A program made the translations under genes and the position numbers. Positions 52,643 to 61,989 of a stretch of 64,000 nt of DNA are shown here, one piece after another (the stretch's first letter is position 1; every line of letters begins with the position of its first letter). Source of the stretch: Lachnoclostridium sp. An118 (GTDB lineage: Bacteria; Bacillota; Clostridia; Lachnospirales; Lachnospiraceae); contig NZ_NFLQ01000004.1 in the NCBI RefSeq assembly GCF_002160985.1, forward strand, positions 186,001 to 250,000. Direction: 5' to 3'. The notes under the pieces were generated by a model that worked only from the letters and a program-made list of their open reading frames with translations, searched no databases and was not told the origin of the DNA.

Positions 52643-55318
52643 ATGAAGAAAAAGATTGAGAGACTGATAAAATCCCAGATAGAGATAAAGATCATTTTCA
52701 TAGCTGTGGCAGTCCTGTTCATCTGGTTCCTGGCAGCGCCCATCATCCTGCTGCTCTTAAAATCCTTCCAGAGCACGGGAGGGGATTTCTGGGTCCACTA
52801 CGTGGACGTGTTCACGGAGAACGGCTTCTGGACCGCGGTGGGGAACAGCTTTAAATCGGCGGGATTGAGTGCTGTCGTCACCACGGTGCTTGCCTTTGTG
52901 CTTGCCTACACCGTACACTATACCAACCTTCCGAAGCCTCTGAAAAAGCTGATACACGGCGGTGCGGTGCTGCCCATGCTGCTGCCCACCATCACCTACG
53001 GCTTTGCCATCATCTACTCCTTCGGGAAGCAGGGGCTCATCACCCGGCTCCTGGGGCACCAGCTCTTTGACATCTACGGATTTGCAGGACTGCTGCTGGG
53101 CTATGTGATCTATACACTGCCCGTATCCTTCCTGCTGATACACAACACCATGGGATACATTGACAAGAAGTTCATGGTGGTCTCCCGCATCATGGGGGAC
53201 AGGGGGACCAAGACCTTCTGGATCACCATCATACGGCCTCTGCTGGGAACCCTGGCAGCCTCCTTCGTACAGTGCTTTTTCCTGGCATTCACGGATTTCG
53301 GTATCCCGGCCTCCGTGGGCGGACAGTATGAGGTGGTGGCCTCCGTGCTTTACGACGAGATGCTGGGAAGCCTGCCCAACTTCAACAACGGTGCCGTGGT
53401 GGCTATGGTCATGCTGGTACCCTCCGTGGTAAGTATCCTCCTTCTCCACTATCTGGAGAGGTACAATGTCAGATACAACAAGATTTCTATCGTAGAGAAC
53501 TTCAGGAACAGGGCCAGAGATATTGCCTGTGCCGTTTGCTGCGGCATCGTCCTGCTCATGATCGTCATCATCTTTGCTGTGGTGTTTATCGTGCCTTTTG
53601 TCAGCGAATGGCCCTACCAGATGACGTTTACAATGGACCATGTGCGGGATGTGTTCAGTGACAATGTGCTGGCCAGCGTGTTCAGGAACTCCCTTCTGGT
53701 GGCGGTGCTGACGGCTGTGATCGGTTCCATTGTGGCCTACGGCTCGGCGCTTGTGACTGCCAGGAGCAAGATCTCGCCCAAATGCAAGGGGATCATCGAG
53801 AGCATTGCCCTTGTGACCAACACCATCCCCGGTATGGTCATAGGTATCGCATTCCTCCTGATGTTCTCCGGGACATCCCTGCAGAACACCTTTGCGCTCA
53901 TCATCATCTGTAACGTGGTGCACTATTTCTCCACCCCGTATCTGATGATGAAGAACTCACTGGAGAAGATGAATGCATCCTGGGAGACGACAGCCATGCT
54001 CATGGGTGATAACTGGATGAAGACGATCTTCCGCATCGTGACACCAAATGCGCTCCCGACGATCCTGGAGGTGTTCAGCTACTACTTCGTGAACGCTATG
54101 GTGACAGTCAGCGCAGTCATCTTCATTGCCGGAGCCAGGACCATGGTCATCACGACGAAGATCAAGGAGCTGCAGCATTTTGCGAAATTTAACGAGATTT
54201 TCGTGCTGTCCCTTTGCATCCTCTTCACAAACATAGTGGCAAAGCTCATTTTCCAGACAGTAGCTGCCTACAGAAGGAGCGCGGCAAAGAGAGCAAGTAC
54301 ACCCAAAAAGCCTGCCGGGAAGCTGGCGAGAGCGGCGGCTGTCTGCGTGGCCCTGGTCCTGGTGGCCGGCACCGGGTATGTGGTGGCCGGCTCCGGCAAG
54401 GACGGCTCCAACCATACGGACCAGGTAGTCATCTACTCCAACGCAGATGACGAGGCGGTGGCTGCCATGAAGAGTGCCCTGGACGGGAACGGATATGAGG
54501 GACAATATATATTTCAGACCTTCGGGACCTCTGAGCTGGGAGGAAAGCTCCTGGCAGAGGGGGCAGATATAGAGGCGGACCTTGTGACTATGAGCTCCTT
54601 TTACCTGGACAGCGCCCAGGAGGCAAATGAGATGTTCCAGGAGATCACATTTGATGGCCCCACGCTGGAGGAGACTCCTTCCTTCTACAGGCCCATCACA
54701 TCCCAGGAGGGGGCTGTCATTTACAATACGCAGGCCCTTGAGGACGCGGGGCTGCCTGTTCCGGACAGCATCGCAGACCTGGCGGACCCTGTCTATAAGG
54801 ACCAGATTTCCGTGACGGATATCAAGAGCTCTTCCACAGCCTGGCTCCTGATACAGGCAGTGGTCAGTGAGTACGGAGAGGACGGGGCGGCAGAGGTGCT
54901 CTCCGGTATCTACGAGAACGCAGGCCCCCACATTGAGGATTCCGGGTCCGGCCCCATCAAGAAGGTGCGATCCGGGGAGGTGGCCCTGGGATTTGGCCTG
55001 AGACACCAGGCAGTGGCGGACAAGAACGAGGGCATGCCTATTGACTATGTGGATCCGACAGAGGGCAATTTCTCCCTCACGGAGTCGGTGGCTGCTGTGG
55101 ATAAAGGGGAAAACTCCAATGACCTTGCCATGGAGATGGCGGAGTGCATCATAAAGAACGGCCGGGAGGAGCTGCAGAAGACCTATCCCAACGCCCTCTA
55201 CGAGGGGGAGACGACGGACGAGGCAAACCAGTCCGCCTATCCGAAGAAGTTCCCTGAGCCGCTGACCGCCCAGCTCCTTGAGGAGCACCAGAAGCTCTCC
55301 GAGAGCTGTATGCCGTAA
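52643..55318 (+). CDS. fused permease-permease-binding protein of 2-AEP importer
   Basis: 891 residues in one frame. Residues 1-545 form two tandem six-helix permease domains (each with an EAA-type loop, e.g. MVVSRIMGDRGTKTF and MNASWETTAMLMGDNW). A further hydrophobic helix at about 563-580 (AAVCVALVLVAGTGYVVAG) is followed by a complete extracellular solute-binding domain of the Fe(III)/2-AEP type, from VVIYSNADDEAVAAM to the end. Such transporters normally use a separate binding protein, so this chain carries both pore halves and tethered receptors. No signal peptide or frameshift is seen at the joint. It starts 11 bases after the ATPase gene. Confidence 0.9.
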   Translation: MKKKIERLIKSQIEIKIIFIAVAVLFIWFLAAPIILLLLKSFQSTGGDFWVHYVDVFTENGFWTAVGNSFKSAGLSAVVTTVLAFVLAYTVHYTNLPKPLKKLIHGGAVLPMLLPTITYGFAIIYSFGKQGLITRLLGHQLFDIYGFAGLLLGYVIYTLPVSFLLIHNTMGYIDKKFMVVSRIMGDRGTKTFWITIIRPLLGTLAASFVQCFFLAFTDFGIPASVGGQYEVVASVLYDEMLGSLPNFNNGAVVAMVMLVPSVVSILLLHYLERYNVRYNKISIVENFRNRARDIACAVCCGIVLLMIVIIFAVVFIVPFVSEWPYQMTFTMDHVRDVFSDNVLASVFRNSLLVAVLTAVIGSIVAYGSALVTARSKISPKCKGIIESIALVTNTIPGMVIGIAFLLMFSGTSLQNTFALIIICNVVHYFSTPYLMMKNSLEKMNASWETTAMLMGDNWMKTIFRIVTPNALPTILEVFSYYFVNAMVTVSAVIFIAGARTMVITTKIKELQHFAKFNEIFVLSLCILFTNIVAKLIFQTVAAYRRSAAKRASTPKKPAGKLARAAAVCVALVLVAGTGYVVAGSGKDGSNHTDQVVIYSNADDEAVAAMKSALDGNGYEGQYIFQTFGTSELGGKLLAEGADIEADLVTMSSFYLDSAQEANEMFQEITFDGPTLEETPSFYRPITSQEGAVIYNTQALEDAGLPVPDSIADLADPVYKDQISVTDIKSSSTAWLLIQAVVSEYGEDGAAEVLSGIYENAGPHIEDSGSGPIKKVRSGEVALGFGLRHQAVADKNEGMPIDYVDPTEGNFSLTESVAAVDKGENSNDLAMEMAECIIKNGREELQKTYPNALYEGETTDEANQSAYPKKFPEPLTAQLLEEHQKLSESCMP

Positions 55319-55361
55319 GGCACTAAACTTATAAAAAACTATGCGAGAGAGGTAATAAGAA

Positions 55362-56471
55362 ATGGTAAACTATAAACTGCTCACACCGGGACCGCTTACG
55401 ACAACGGACACTGTAAAGAGAGAGATGCTGGCAGACCACTGCACATGGGACGACGACTACAAGCAGATCACACAGAAGATACGCAGGGAGCTCCTTGAGC
55501 TTGCCCACGTGTCTGAGAAGGATTACACGGTCGTGCTCATGCAGGGCAGCGGCAGCTTTGGCGTGGAGTCCGTCATCACCAGCGTGGTGGGGGACGATGA
55601 GAAGCTCCTGATCGTGGCCAACGGCGCCTACGGGGAGAGGATGGTGGATATCGCAGAGCACGCCCGGATCAGCTACGCCCTCTACGAGGAGGAGTACGAT
55701 AAGATACCTTCGGCGGAGAGGGTAGAGAAGCTGTTGGAGGAGGACCCGGCCATCACCCACGTGGCCATGGTCCACTCAGAGACCACCTCCGGCATCCTCA
55801 ACGATATTGCCTCCGTGGCAGAGGTGGTGAAGGCGGCCGGAAAGACCATGATCGTGGATGCCATGTCCAGCTTTGGGGGCGTGGATATTGAGGTCGGGAA
55901 GCTGGGTATTGACTTTATCATCAGCAGCGCCAACAAGTGCATCCAGGGAGTGCCCGGATTTTCCTTTATCATCTGCAACAGGCAGAAGCTGATGGAGAGC
56001 GCGGGAAAGGCCAGAAGCCTGTCTCTTGACCTCTATGACCAGTGGAAGACGATGGAAAAGGATGGAAAGTGGAGATTTACCTCTCCTACGCACACAGTGC
56101 TTGCCTTTGCGAAGGCCATGGAGGAGCTGAAGGAGGAGGGCGGGATCCCCGCCAGGTCAAAGAGGTACTATGACAACAATCGTCTGCTGATACGCAAGAT
56201 GAAGGAGATGGGCATTCAGGCCTACATCGGAGAGGAGCACCAGGGCCCTATCATCACCACCTTCTTCTATCCGGAGCACCACAATTTCTCCTTCCAGGAG
56301 ATGTACGAGTTCATCAAGGAGAGAGGCTACGCCATCTACCCCGGCAAGGTGACAGACGCGGACACCTTCCGCATCGGCAATATCGGGGAGATATACGAGG
56401 AGGACATTTTGAAGCTGTGTGACATCTTTGAGGAGTTCTTTGCCCGGATGAAGGAAAAGAAAGCAAGCTAA
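55362..56471 (+). CDS. phnW: 2-aminoethylphosphonate-pyruvate transaminase
   Basis: 369 residues, class V PLP aminotransferase. Moves the amino group of 2-aminoethylphosphonate to pyruvate, giving phosphonoacetaldehyde and alanine. The PLP Lys is in SSANKCIQGVPG near residue 190; LLTPGPLTTTDTVK at the N-terminus and VDAMSSFGG are hallmark segments. AGAGGT precedes the ATG. Confidence 0.96.
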   Translation: MVNYKLLTPGPLTTTDTVKREMLADHCTWDDDYKQITQKIRRELLELAHVSEKDYTVVLMQGSGSFGVESVITSVVGDDEKLLIVANGAYGERMVDIAEHARISYALYEEEYDKIPSAERVEKLLEEDPAITHVAMVHSETTSGILNDIASVAEVVKAAGKTMIVDAMSSFGGVDIEVGKLGIDFIISSANKCIQGVPGFSFIICNRQKLMESAGKARSLSLDLYDQWKTMEKDGKWRFTSPTHTVLAFAKAMEELKEEGGIPARSKRYYDNNRLLIRKMKEMGIQAYIGEEHQGPIITTFFYPEHHNFSFQEMYEFIKERGYAIYPGKVTDADTFRIGNIGEIYEEDILKLCDIFEEFFARMKEKKAS

Positions 56472-56528
56472 AAGAAGAAAAAGAAATAAAAAAATATACA
56501 AAGTCAGGTAATGCGGAGGAGAACGCAA

Positions 56529-57296
56529 ATGAGCAGGATAGAAGCGGTGATCTTTGACTGGGCGGGCACGACTGTCGATTACGGGTGCTTTGCCCCGGTC
56601 CAGGTCTTTACAGAGGTGTTTAAAAACGCGGGCGTGGAGCCCACCATGGAGGAGGTGCGGGAGCCCATGGGCATGCTGAAGTGGGACCACATAAGGACCA
56701 TGCTGGAGATGCCCAGGATCAGATCGGCCTGGAAGGAGCTGTACGGGAGGGAGCCCGAGGACGAGGACGCGGACAAGCTGTACGAGAGCTATGAGCCCTC
56801 TCTTCTGAAGATACTGGACCAGTACTCGGACCCCAAACCCTATGTGCTGGAGACAGTGCAGGCCTTGAGGGATAAGGGGATCAAGATTGGGTCCACCACA
56901 GGCTACACGGATGTGATGATGGGCATTGTGGTCCCCAGAGCAAGGGAGCTGGGATATGAGCCGGACTGCTGGTTCAGCCCCGACTCCACCGGCGGCATGG
57001 GCCGCCCTCATCCCTACATGATATTCAGGAACATGGAGGAGCTGAAGGTGAGTGCTGTGGACAGGGTAATAAAGGCGGGAGATACCATCTCTGACATCAG
57101 GGAGGGAAAGAACGCCGGCGTCTTTACCATCGGTATCCTGGAGGGAAGCTCCCTCCTGGGACTGTCCAGGGAGGAGTATGAGTCTCTCCCTGAGGCGGAG
57201 AAGGAGAAGCTCCTGAAGGAGGGAGAGGAAAAGTACAGGGCCGCGGGGGCGGACGCCGTGGTGAGAGATATCCGGGGCATCCTGGAGTACATATGA
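56529..57296 (+). CDS. phnX: phosphonoacetaldehyde hydrolase
   Basis: About 255 residues, HAD fold. Cleaves phosphonoacetaldehyde to acetaldehyde and phosphate. FDWAGTTVDYGCFAP carries the nucleophile Asp; the Schiff-base Lys is in MGMLKWDHI. KAGDTISDIREGKNAG is motif IV. ATG 56529 follows GCGGAGGAG. A decarboxylase remnant continues in the same frame directly after the TGA. Confidence 0.95.
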   Translation: MSRIEAVIFDWAGTTVDYGCFAPVQVFTEVFKNAGVEPTMEEVREPMGMLKWDHIRTMLEMPRIRSAWKELYGREPEDEDADKLYESYEPSLLKILDQYSDPKPYVLETVQALRDKGIKIGSTTGYTDVMMGIVVPRARELGYEPDCWFSPDSTGGMGRPHPYMIFRNMEELKVSAVDRVIKAGDTISDIREGKNAGVFTIGILEGSSLLGLSREEYESLPEAEKEKLLKEGEEKYRAAGADAVVRDIRGILEYI

Positions 57297-57806
57297 TGCC
57301 AGGGTCAAAAGGTTATCATATATGATAAAAAGGCGGGCAGAGGTTTTATCCTGCCTGCCTGGGATCTGGGACCGGAGCTGACGCGGCCGGCCAGGGGCCT
57401 GAAGCTGTGGCTCACGCTCCAGACTATGGGGACAGAGGAGATGGGGCGTGTGGTGGACCACGGCTGCGAGCTGGCAGAGCTGGCGGCGGGGCTCATCAGG
57501 AATGCGCCGGAGTGGGAGCTTCTGTCCGGTCCCTGGCTGGGGATCGTGAACTTCCGCTACAGGGCGGACGGCTCCCTGACTGAGGCGGAACTGGACGAGA
57601 CCAACCAGGAGATATCCGTGGAGATGACCGGTAGCGGCTTCGCCCAGGTCTTTACGACAGAGCTGACAGGGAAGAAGGTGCTGCGCATGTGCATCGTTAA
57701 CCCGGAGACGACAGAGGAGGATGTACGCCGGACCATTGGGAAGATGATGAAAGCAGAGGCCGTCTTGGAGCGGGACAGAGCCAGAAAGAAAAGCAGGACA
57801 GCGTAG
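57297..57806 (+). pseudogene. 3' remnant of a PLP group II amino-acid decarboxylase
   Basis: The frame after the phnX stop reads IIYDKKAGRGFILPAWDLG, then ELTRPARGLKLWLTLQTMG and continues to TAG 57806. This matches the C-terminal third of aromatic amino acid/glutamate-type decarboxylases, but everything before, including the PLP Lys, is missing and no upstream start exists. An internal ATG at 57426 could give at most 126 residues without an active site. A deletion fusing phnX to this tail is the simplest explanation. Confidence 0.8.
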
Positions 57807-57836
57807 CCGTAAAGCTATGCTGTCCTGCTTTTCTTT
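57785..57836. terminator. strong bidirectional terminator
   Basis: An 18-bp perfect stem (arms 57785-57802 and 57819-57836, core AGCAGGACAGC/GCTGTCCTGCT) is extended by GTAGC/GCTAT. T-rich tails exist on the plus strand and an A-rich flank gives T on the minus. It includes the decarboxylase stop codon. Confidence 0.85.
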
Positions 57837-57871
57837 CATACATGTCTTCGGTTCCTTCTTTTGTTCCCTGT

Positions 57872-59098
57872 CTACGCCTTGCGGTAGGCGAAGAGCGGGA
57901 TGCCGTTCTTTGTGGGAAGCTCCACATGGCCCTGGGTCAGGGGCCGTACATAGTCGACGAAGGCGTCGCTGATGTCGGAGCCGTCATTAATGATCCATTC
58001 GAGAGGGACACATTTTTCTTTATTGCAGATGATATTCACGTCTGCCGTGCTGTAAGAGAGCTCGTAGGGCACACTTTTGTTTCTTATGAAAGTGATCATT
58101 TTCCCGCTCTCCCCGGCGAGGGCGGCCTGCACGGCGTATACGCCCGCATTGACAGCCTCGTCCAGGTCCACCCGGGACAGATGTGAGCAGGAGCACCTCT
58201 GGCAGACGTTCAGTTCTACCGAGCGGACTTTGACGCCCAGCCGCTCCTTTACCAGGTTCTCCAGATACTTTCCGGAGCCGGTGAGCATCTTGTGACCGAA
58301 GGTGTCCGTCCCCACCTCGCTGGCGTACTCGCAGATGAAGGTGCCCTTTCCGTCGTTGATGCCCTCGGAGATGCAGACAACCAGATTGGGGGTCGTCTCC
58401 AGGGAGGTCCGCACCTTCTCTATGAAGGCGTCCTGGTCAAAGGCAACCTCCGGCAGGTAGATGAGCACCGGATTGTCCCCCTTGAATTTTCTGGCCAGCA
58501 TGCTGGCGGCTGTCAGCCATCCGGCATGGCGGCCCATGATCTCCACGATGGTGACTGACTGTTTGTTGTCATACACGGAAGCGTCGATGGCTATCTCGCG
58601 GACAGTGGTGGCCACATACTTGGCAGCGCTCCCGTATCCCGGCGTGTGGTCGGTCTCCACCAGGTCGTTGTCAATGGTCTTGGGAACGCCGATAAAGCGG
58701 ATGGTGCTGTTCATGAATCCGGCATACCGGGACAGCTTGCTCACTGTATCCATGGAGTCGTTCCCCCCGATGTAGAAAAAGTAGCCGATATCCAGCTCCT
58801 CAAAGCGGCGGAACAGCTCCGGGTACACCGGGTCGTGCAGGTCCTCCGGCAGCTTGTAGCGGCAGGAGCCGAGGTAGGCGCCCGGCGTGGTGCGCACAAG
58901 CTCCAGCTCGTTGGTCTTGTCCAGGGCGCCAAGGTCCATGTAGTGCCCCTGGAGAAATCCTTCTATCCCGTTGACCATGCCGTACACAGTGCCTATCTGT
59001 GCTGTCTTTTTTACTCCCTCGGACACAACGCCGTAGAGGCTCCCGTTGATGACTGCGGTGGGACCTCCGGACTGTCCCACGATGATATTTTTCTTCAT
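57872..59098 (-). CDS. pfp: PPi-dependent 6-phosphofructokinase, second copy
   Basis: About 408 residues. GGNDSMDTVSKL and PKTIDNDLVETDHTPGYG carry the PPi-type Asp and Lys; MGRHAGWLTAAS follows. It is a paralogue of the enzyme at 31533, not a close duplicate. ATG 59098 follows TTGGAGGAGAG; an earlier in-frame ATG at 59161 lacks support. Having two PPi enzymes suggests different expression or cofactor states. Confidence 0.92.
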   Translation of the reverse strand: MKKNIIVGQSGGPTAVINGSLYGVVSEGVKKTAQIGTVYGMVNGIEGFLQGHYMDLGALDKTNELELVRTTPGAYLGSCRYKLPEDLHDPVYPELFRRFEELDIGYFFYIGGNDSMDTVSKLSRYAGFMNSTIRFIGVPKTIDNDLVETDHTPGYGSAAKYVATTVREIAIDASVYDNKQSVTIVEIMGRHAGWLTAASMLARKFKGDNPVLIYLPEVAFDQDAFIEKVRTSLETTPNLVVCISEGINDGKGTFICEYASEVGTDTFGHKMLTGSGKYLENLVKERLGVKVRSVELNVCQRCSCSHLSRVDLDEAVNAGVYAVQAALAGESGKMITFIRNKSVPYELSYSTADVNIICNKEKCVPLEWIINDGSDISDAFVDYVRPLTQGHVELPTKNGIPLFAYRKA

Positions 59099-59231
59099 GT
59101 TCTCTCCTCCAAGCTTTTGTTCAGCGGACGGGGCTCTCCAGAGATTGGCGGCCCGCCGCACTTATATACATAACTATACCGGAAAACCTTTCCTTTTACA
59201 ATTGTGTGATGAAGATTTTGCAAAGTTTAAG

Positions 59232-59260
59232 TTGGAAAAAAGGGAGGAATACTATATACT
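59232..59260 (+). promoter_or_regulatory. promoter of glycosyltransferase gene
   Basis: TTGGAA (59232-59237), 17 bp spacer, TATACT (59255-59260); leader of about 18 bases. Confidence 0.6.
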
Positions 59261-59284
59261 ATAATGGTCAGGAGGAAGAAAATC

Positions 59285-60301
59285 ATGAAGTACATTTCGT
59301 TTGCGATCCCGTGCTATAATTCTCAGGATTACATGGCGCATGCGATCGAGAGCATCCTCCCGGGAGGGGAGGACGTGGAGATCATCATTGTAAATGACGG
59401 ATCCAGCGATGACACATCAAAGATAGGACATGAGTACGCAGAGAAATATCCGGATATTGTCAAGGTGGTCGACAAAGAAAACGGCGGACACGGAGACGCG
59501 GTAAACTGCGGCCTTGCCAACGCGACAGGAAAATATTTTAAGGTCGTGGACAGCGACGACTGGGTGAAGGAGGAGTCCCTCCACAATATCCTGCAGGTCC
59601 TCAGAAGATTTGAGGACGAGGGGGAGGAGGTGGATATGCTCATCGCCAACTACGTGTACGAGAAGGAGGGGGTGGACAACAAAAAGTGCATCCACTACAG
59701 AAATGTGCTGCCCCAGGATGAGATATTCCACTGGACGGATATCGGCCATTTCCATCTGGACCAGTATATCCTCATGCACTCCGTGATCTACCGGACAGAG
59801 CTCCTGCTCCTGTGCCAGCTCAGGCTGCCGAAGCACACTTTCTATGTGGATAATATTTATGTATATTATCCTCTGCCCCATGTGAGAAAGCTCTACTATA
59901 TGGATGAGGATTTCTACCGTTACTATATCGGGCGTGAGGACCAGTCGGTCAACGAGAAGGTGATGATACGGCGGCTGGACCAGCAGATCTTTGTGACGAA
60001 GAAGATGATCGACATGTACCAGATGAAGGAGATAACCAACAAGAAGCTTAAGAGATACATGGTCAACTACCTGGCCATTATGATGACGGTCTCCTCTATC
60101 CTGTGTATCCGGTCCAAGGAGAAGGAGAATCTGGATAAGAAAAAAGAGCTCTGGCTGTATCTGAGGAAGAAGGACGCCAGGACCTACCTGAAGATCCGCT
60201 ACGGCATACTGGGACAGACCATGAACCTGCCGGGGAGGTCCGGCAGGAAGATATCTTCCCTGGCCTATCTGGTGGCCAGAAGGCTGATCGGCTTCCAGTA
60301 G
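59285..60301 (+). CDS. family 2 glycosyltransferase
   Basis: 338 residues. GT-A fold: SFAIPCYNSQDYM at the start, IIIVNDGSSDDTSKI near residue 33, and DSDDWV (DxD-type) near 85. The C-terminal part is helical and basic, without clear membrane helices. Start at 59285 follows AGGAGGA. No polysaccharide operon surrounds it, so acceptor is unknown. Confidence 0.9.
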   Translation: MKYISFAIPCYNSQDYMAHAIESILPGGEDVEIIIVNDGSSDDTSKIGHEYAEKYPDIVKVVDKENGGHGDAVNCGLANATGKYFKVVDSDDWVKEESLHNILQVLRRFEDEGEEVDMLIANYVYEKEGVDNKKCIHYRNVLPQDEIFHWTDIGHFHLDQYILMHSVIYRTELLLLCQLRLPKHTFYVDNIYVYYPLPHVRKLYYMDEDFYRYYIGREDQSVNEKVMIRRLDQQIFVTKKMIDMYQMKEITNKKLKRYMVNYLAIMMTVSSILCIRSKEKENLDKKKELWLYLRKKDARTYLKIRYGILGQTMNLPGRSGRKISSLAYLVARRLIGFQ

Positions 60302-60343
60302 GGACAGCCGGGCCGGAGAAGCGTGGGATACCAGGTATAAAAT

Positions 60344-60400
60344 AACTGCCATGGTACATACTCTATGTAAAAAGATAAAGGAGTATGTATCATGGCAGTT
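60344..60400 (+). promoter_or_regulatory. 20-bp hairpin covering rubrerythrin start codon
   Basis: AACTGCCATGGTACATACTC (60344-60363) pairs along its whole length with GAGTATGTATCATGGCAGTT (60381-60400), with one G-U pair in RNA. The right arm contains the last bases of the AAAGGAG ribosome binding site (60377-60383) and the ATG (60392-60394). The 17-base loop holds the rest of the Shine-Dalgarno. Such a fold should repress translation unless melted. Confidence 0.7.
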
Positions 60401-61006
60401 GATTTTTGCAAGAGCAGGACAAAGGAAAATCTGATGAAGGCGTTTGCGGGGGAGAGCCAGGCAAGGAACAGGTACACCATCGCGGCGGAGATGGCCATGG
60501 AGCACCACATGTACTCGGTGGGACAGATCTTTCTCTTCACCGCGGACCAGGAGAGGGCTCATGCCCAGCGCTACTATGAGCTGCTGAAGGAGGCCGCGGG
60601 GGAGACCATAGAAATCTGCGGCGGGTTTCCCGCGGATACTTTTGACTCCCTGACAGACCTCCTGCGGGCGGCGGAGCACAACGAGACGGAGGAGTATAAA
60701 GACGTGTACCGCTCCTTCGGCGACCAGGCGAAGGAGGAGGGCTTTCTGGAGGCGGCCTCTGCCTTTTACCAGATCGCCGAGGTGGAGAAGACCCATGCGA
60801 AGCGTTTCGGGAAAATGCGGGAGCTGATGGAGACGAACACCTACTTTGAGCTGGCGAAGGAGGGGGCCTGGATGTGCCTCAACTGCGGCCACATCCACCG
60901 CGGGACAAAGGCGCCGGAGGTGTGTCCTCTGTGCAGGCACGAGAAGGGCTTCTTCGTACCCCTGTCGCTGGCTCCCTACACGGATGGCAGTATCGAGTCC
61001 ATGTAA
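60392..61006 (+). CDS. rubrerythrin
   Basis: 204 residues: a ferritin-like di-iron domain (GESQARNRYT, ADQERAHAQRYYELL, EVEKTHAKRF supply the Glu/His ligands) and a C-terminal rubredoxin-like domain (CLNCGHIHRG and CPLC). It reduces peroxide in anaerobes. Order and length are standard. The start codon and part of the ribosome binding site lie inside a long hairpin, hinting at control of translation. Confidence 0.95.
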   Translation: MAVDFCKSRTKENLMKAFAGESQARNRYTIAAEMAMEHHMYSVGQIFLFTADQERAHAQRYYELLKEAAGETIEICGGFPADTFDSLTDLLRAAEHNETEEYKDVYRSFGDQAKEEGFLEAASAFYQIAEVEKTHAKRFGKMRELMETNTYFELAKEGAWMCLNCGHIHRGTKAPEVCPLCRHEKGFFVPLSLAPYTDGSIESM

Positions 61007-61077
61007 ACAGGCGGCATGATGCTGACGCGCGGGACAGGGATCGAGGAAAAGAAATCAGTGGAAGGAAGTGAGAGCAG

Positions 61078-61932
61078 ATGGCGGGACAGAAGATAGAAAA
61101 TCTTTTGAATCTGGCCCTGGACACCACGCAGGAGGAGAGGGAAAAGTCCCTGGAGCTGGACGTTGGGTACGATCCCATCGAGAGGGAGTGGGATGTGATC
61201 GTAAAATATTCCGGCAGCCTGGACAATATAAGAGCGCTGGCATCCGGAGTGACGGAGCTCCTCAATGAGTATGCCATTGTTACCGTGACGGAGTCCCGGC
61301 TGGCCGGCCTGGCTGCGCTGACAGAGGTGGAATACATCGAAAAGCCAAAGCGGCTGTTCTTTCAGACTGCCGACGCAAGGCGCGTGTCCTGTATAGATAC
61401 GGTGCAGGACACGCGCCTCTCTCTTTTTGGACAGGGGATACTGGTGGCTGTCATAGACTCCGGGATCGACTATATGCTGCCGGATTTCCGGGATGAGGAG
61501 GGACGGACCCGCATCCTCTCCCTGTGGGACCAGTCGGCGGCGCCCCGGCAGGACCGGGGGGAGGGCCCCCCGCCGGGGTATGCCCTGGGAACAGAGTATG
61601 CCCGGGAGCAGATCAACGAGGCCATAGCTGCTCCCGGGGAGGAGGAGAGAAGAGCTATCGTTCCCAGCATGGACACCTCCGGGCACGGCACCTCCGTGGC
61701 CGCTATCGCAGCGGGAAACGGGGGTGGGGAGAGCCGCTACAGGGGCGTGGCACCCCGCAGCAGCCTGCTTGTCGTAAAGCTGGGCGTATCCAGAGAGGAG
61801 GGGTTTCCCAGGACAACAGAGCTGATGGCGGGCATAGACTACGTGGTGAGGAGGTCTCTGGAATACCGGATGCCCCTGGCCGTAAATGTCAGCTTTGGGA
61901 ACACATACGGGGCCCATGAACCTTATAATTAA
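61078..61932 (+). pseudogene. truncated S8 (subtilisin-like) peptidase
   Basis: 284 residues. The catalytic Asp is in VAVIDSGIDYM near residue 128 and His in TSGHGTSVAAIAAG near 204, with N-terminal sequence like clostridial Csp-type S8 proteins, which are about 570 residues. The frame stops soon after NVSFGNTYG, before the catalytic Ser segment. The sequence beyond about 61918 changes to AT-rich unrelated DNA. So the 3' half was lost by insertion or deletion, and no protease activity is expected. Confidence 0.85.
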
Positions 61933-61945
61933 GGGAAGAATAAAG

Positions 61946-61989
61946 AAAACACTGATATTTCCTGCGTTTGTAGGCTGTATCAGTGTTTT
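61946..61989 (-). terminator. terminator of ribbon-helix-helix gene
   Basis: AAAACACTGATA pairs with TATCAGTGTTTT; on the minus strand it is followed by CTTTATT. Confidence 0.7.

Noticed and set aside
56157-57839. 560-codon minus-strand frame opposite phnW/phnX
   Set aside because: Shadow of real plus-strand genes, rich in His, Leu and Arg as expected for antisense of GC-rich codons.
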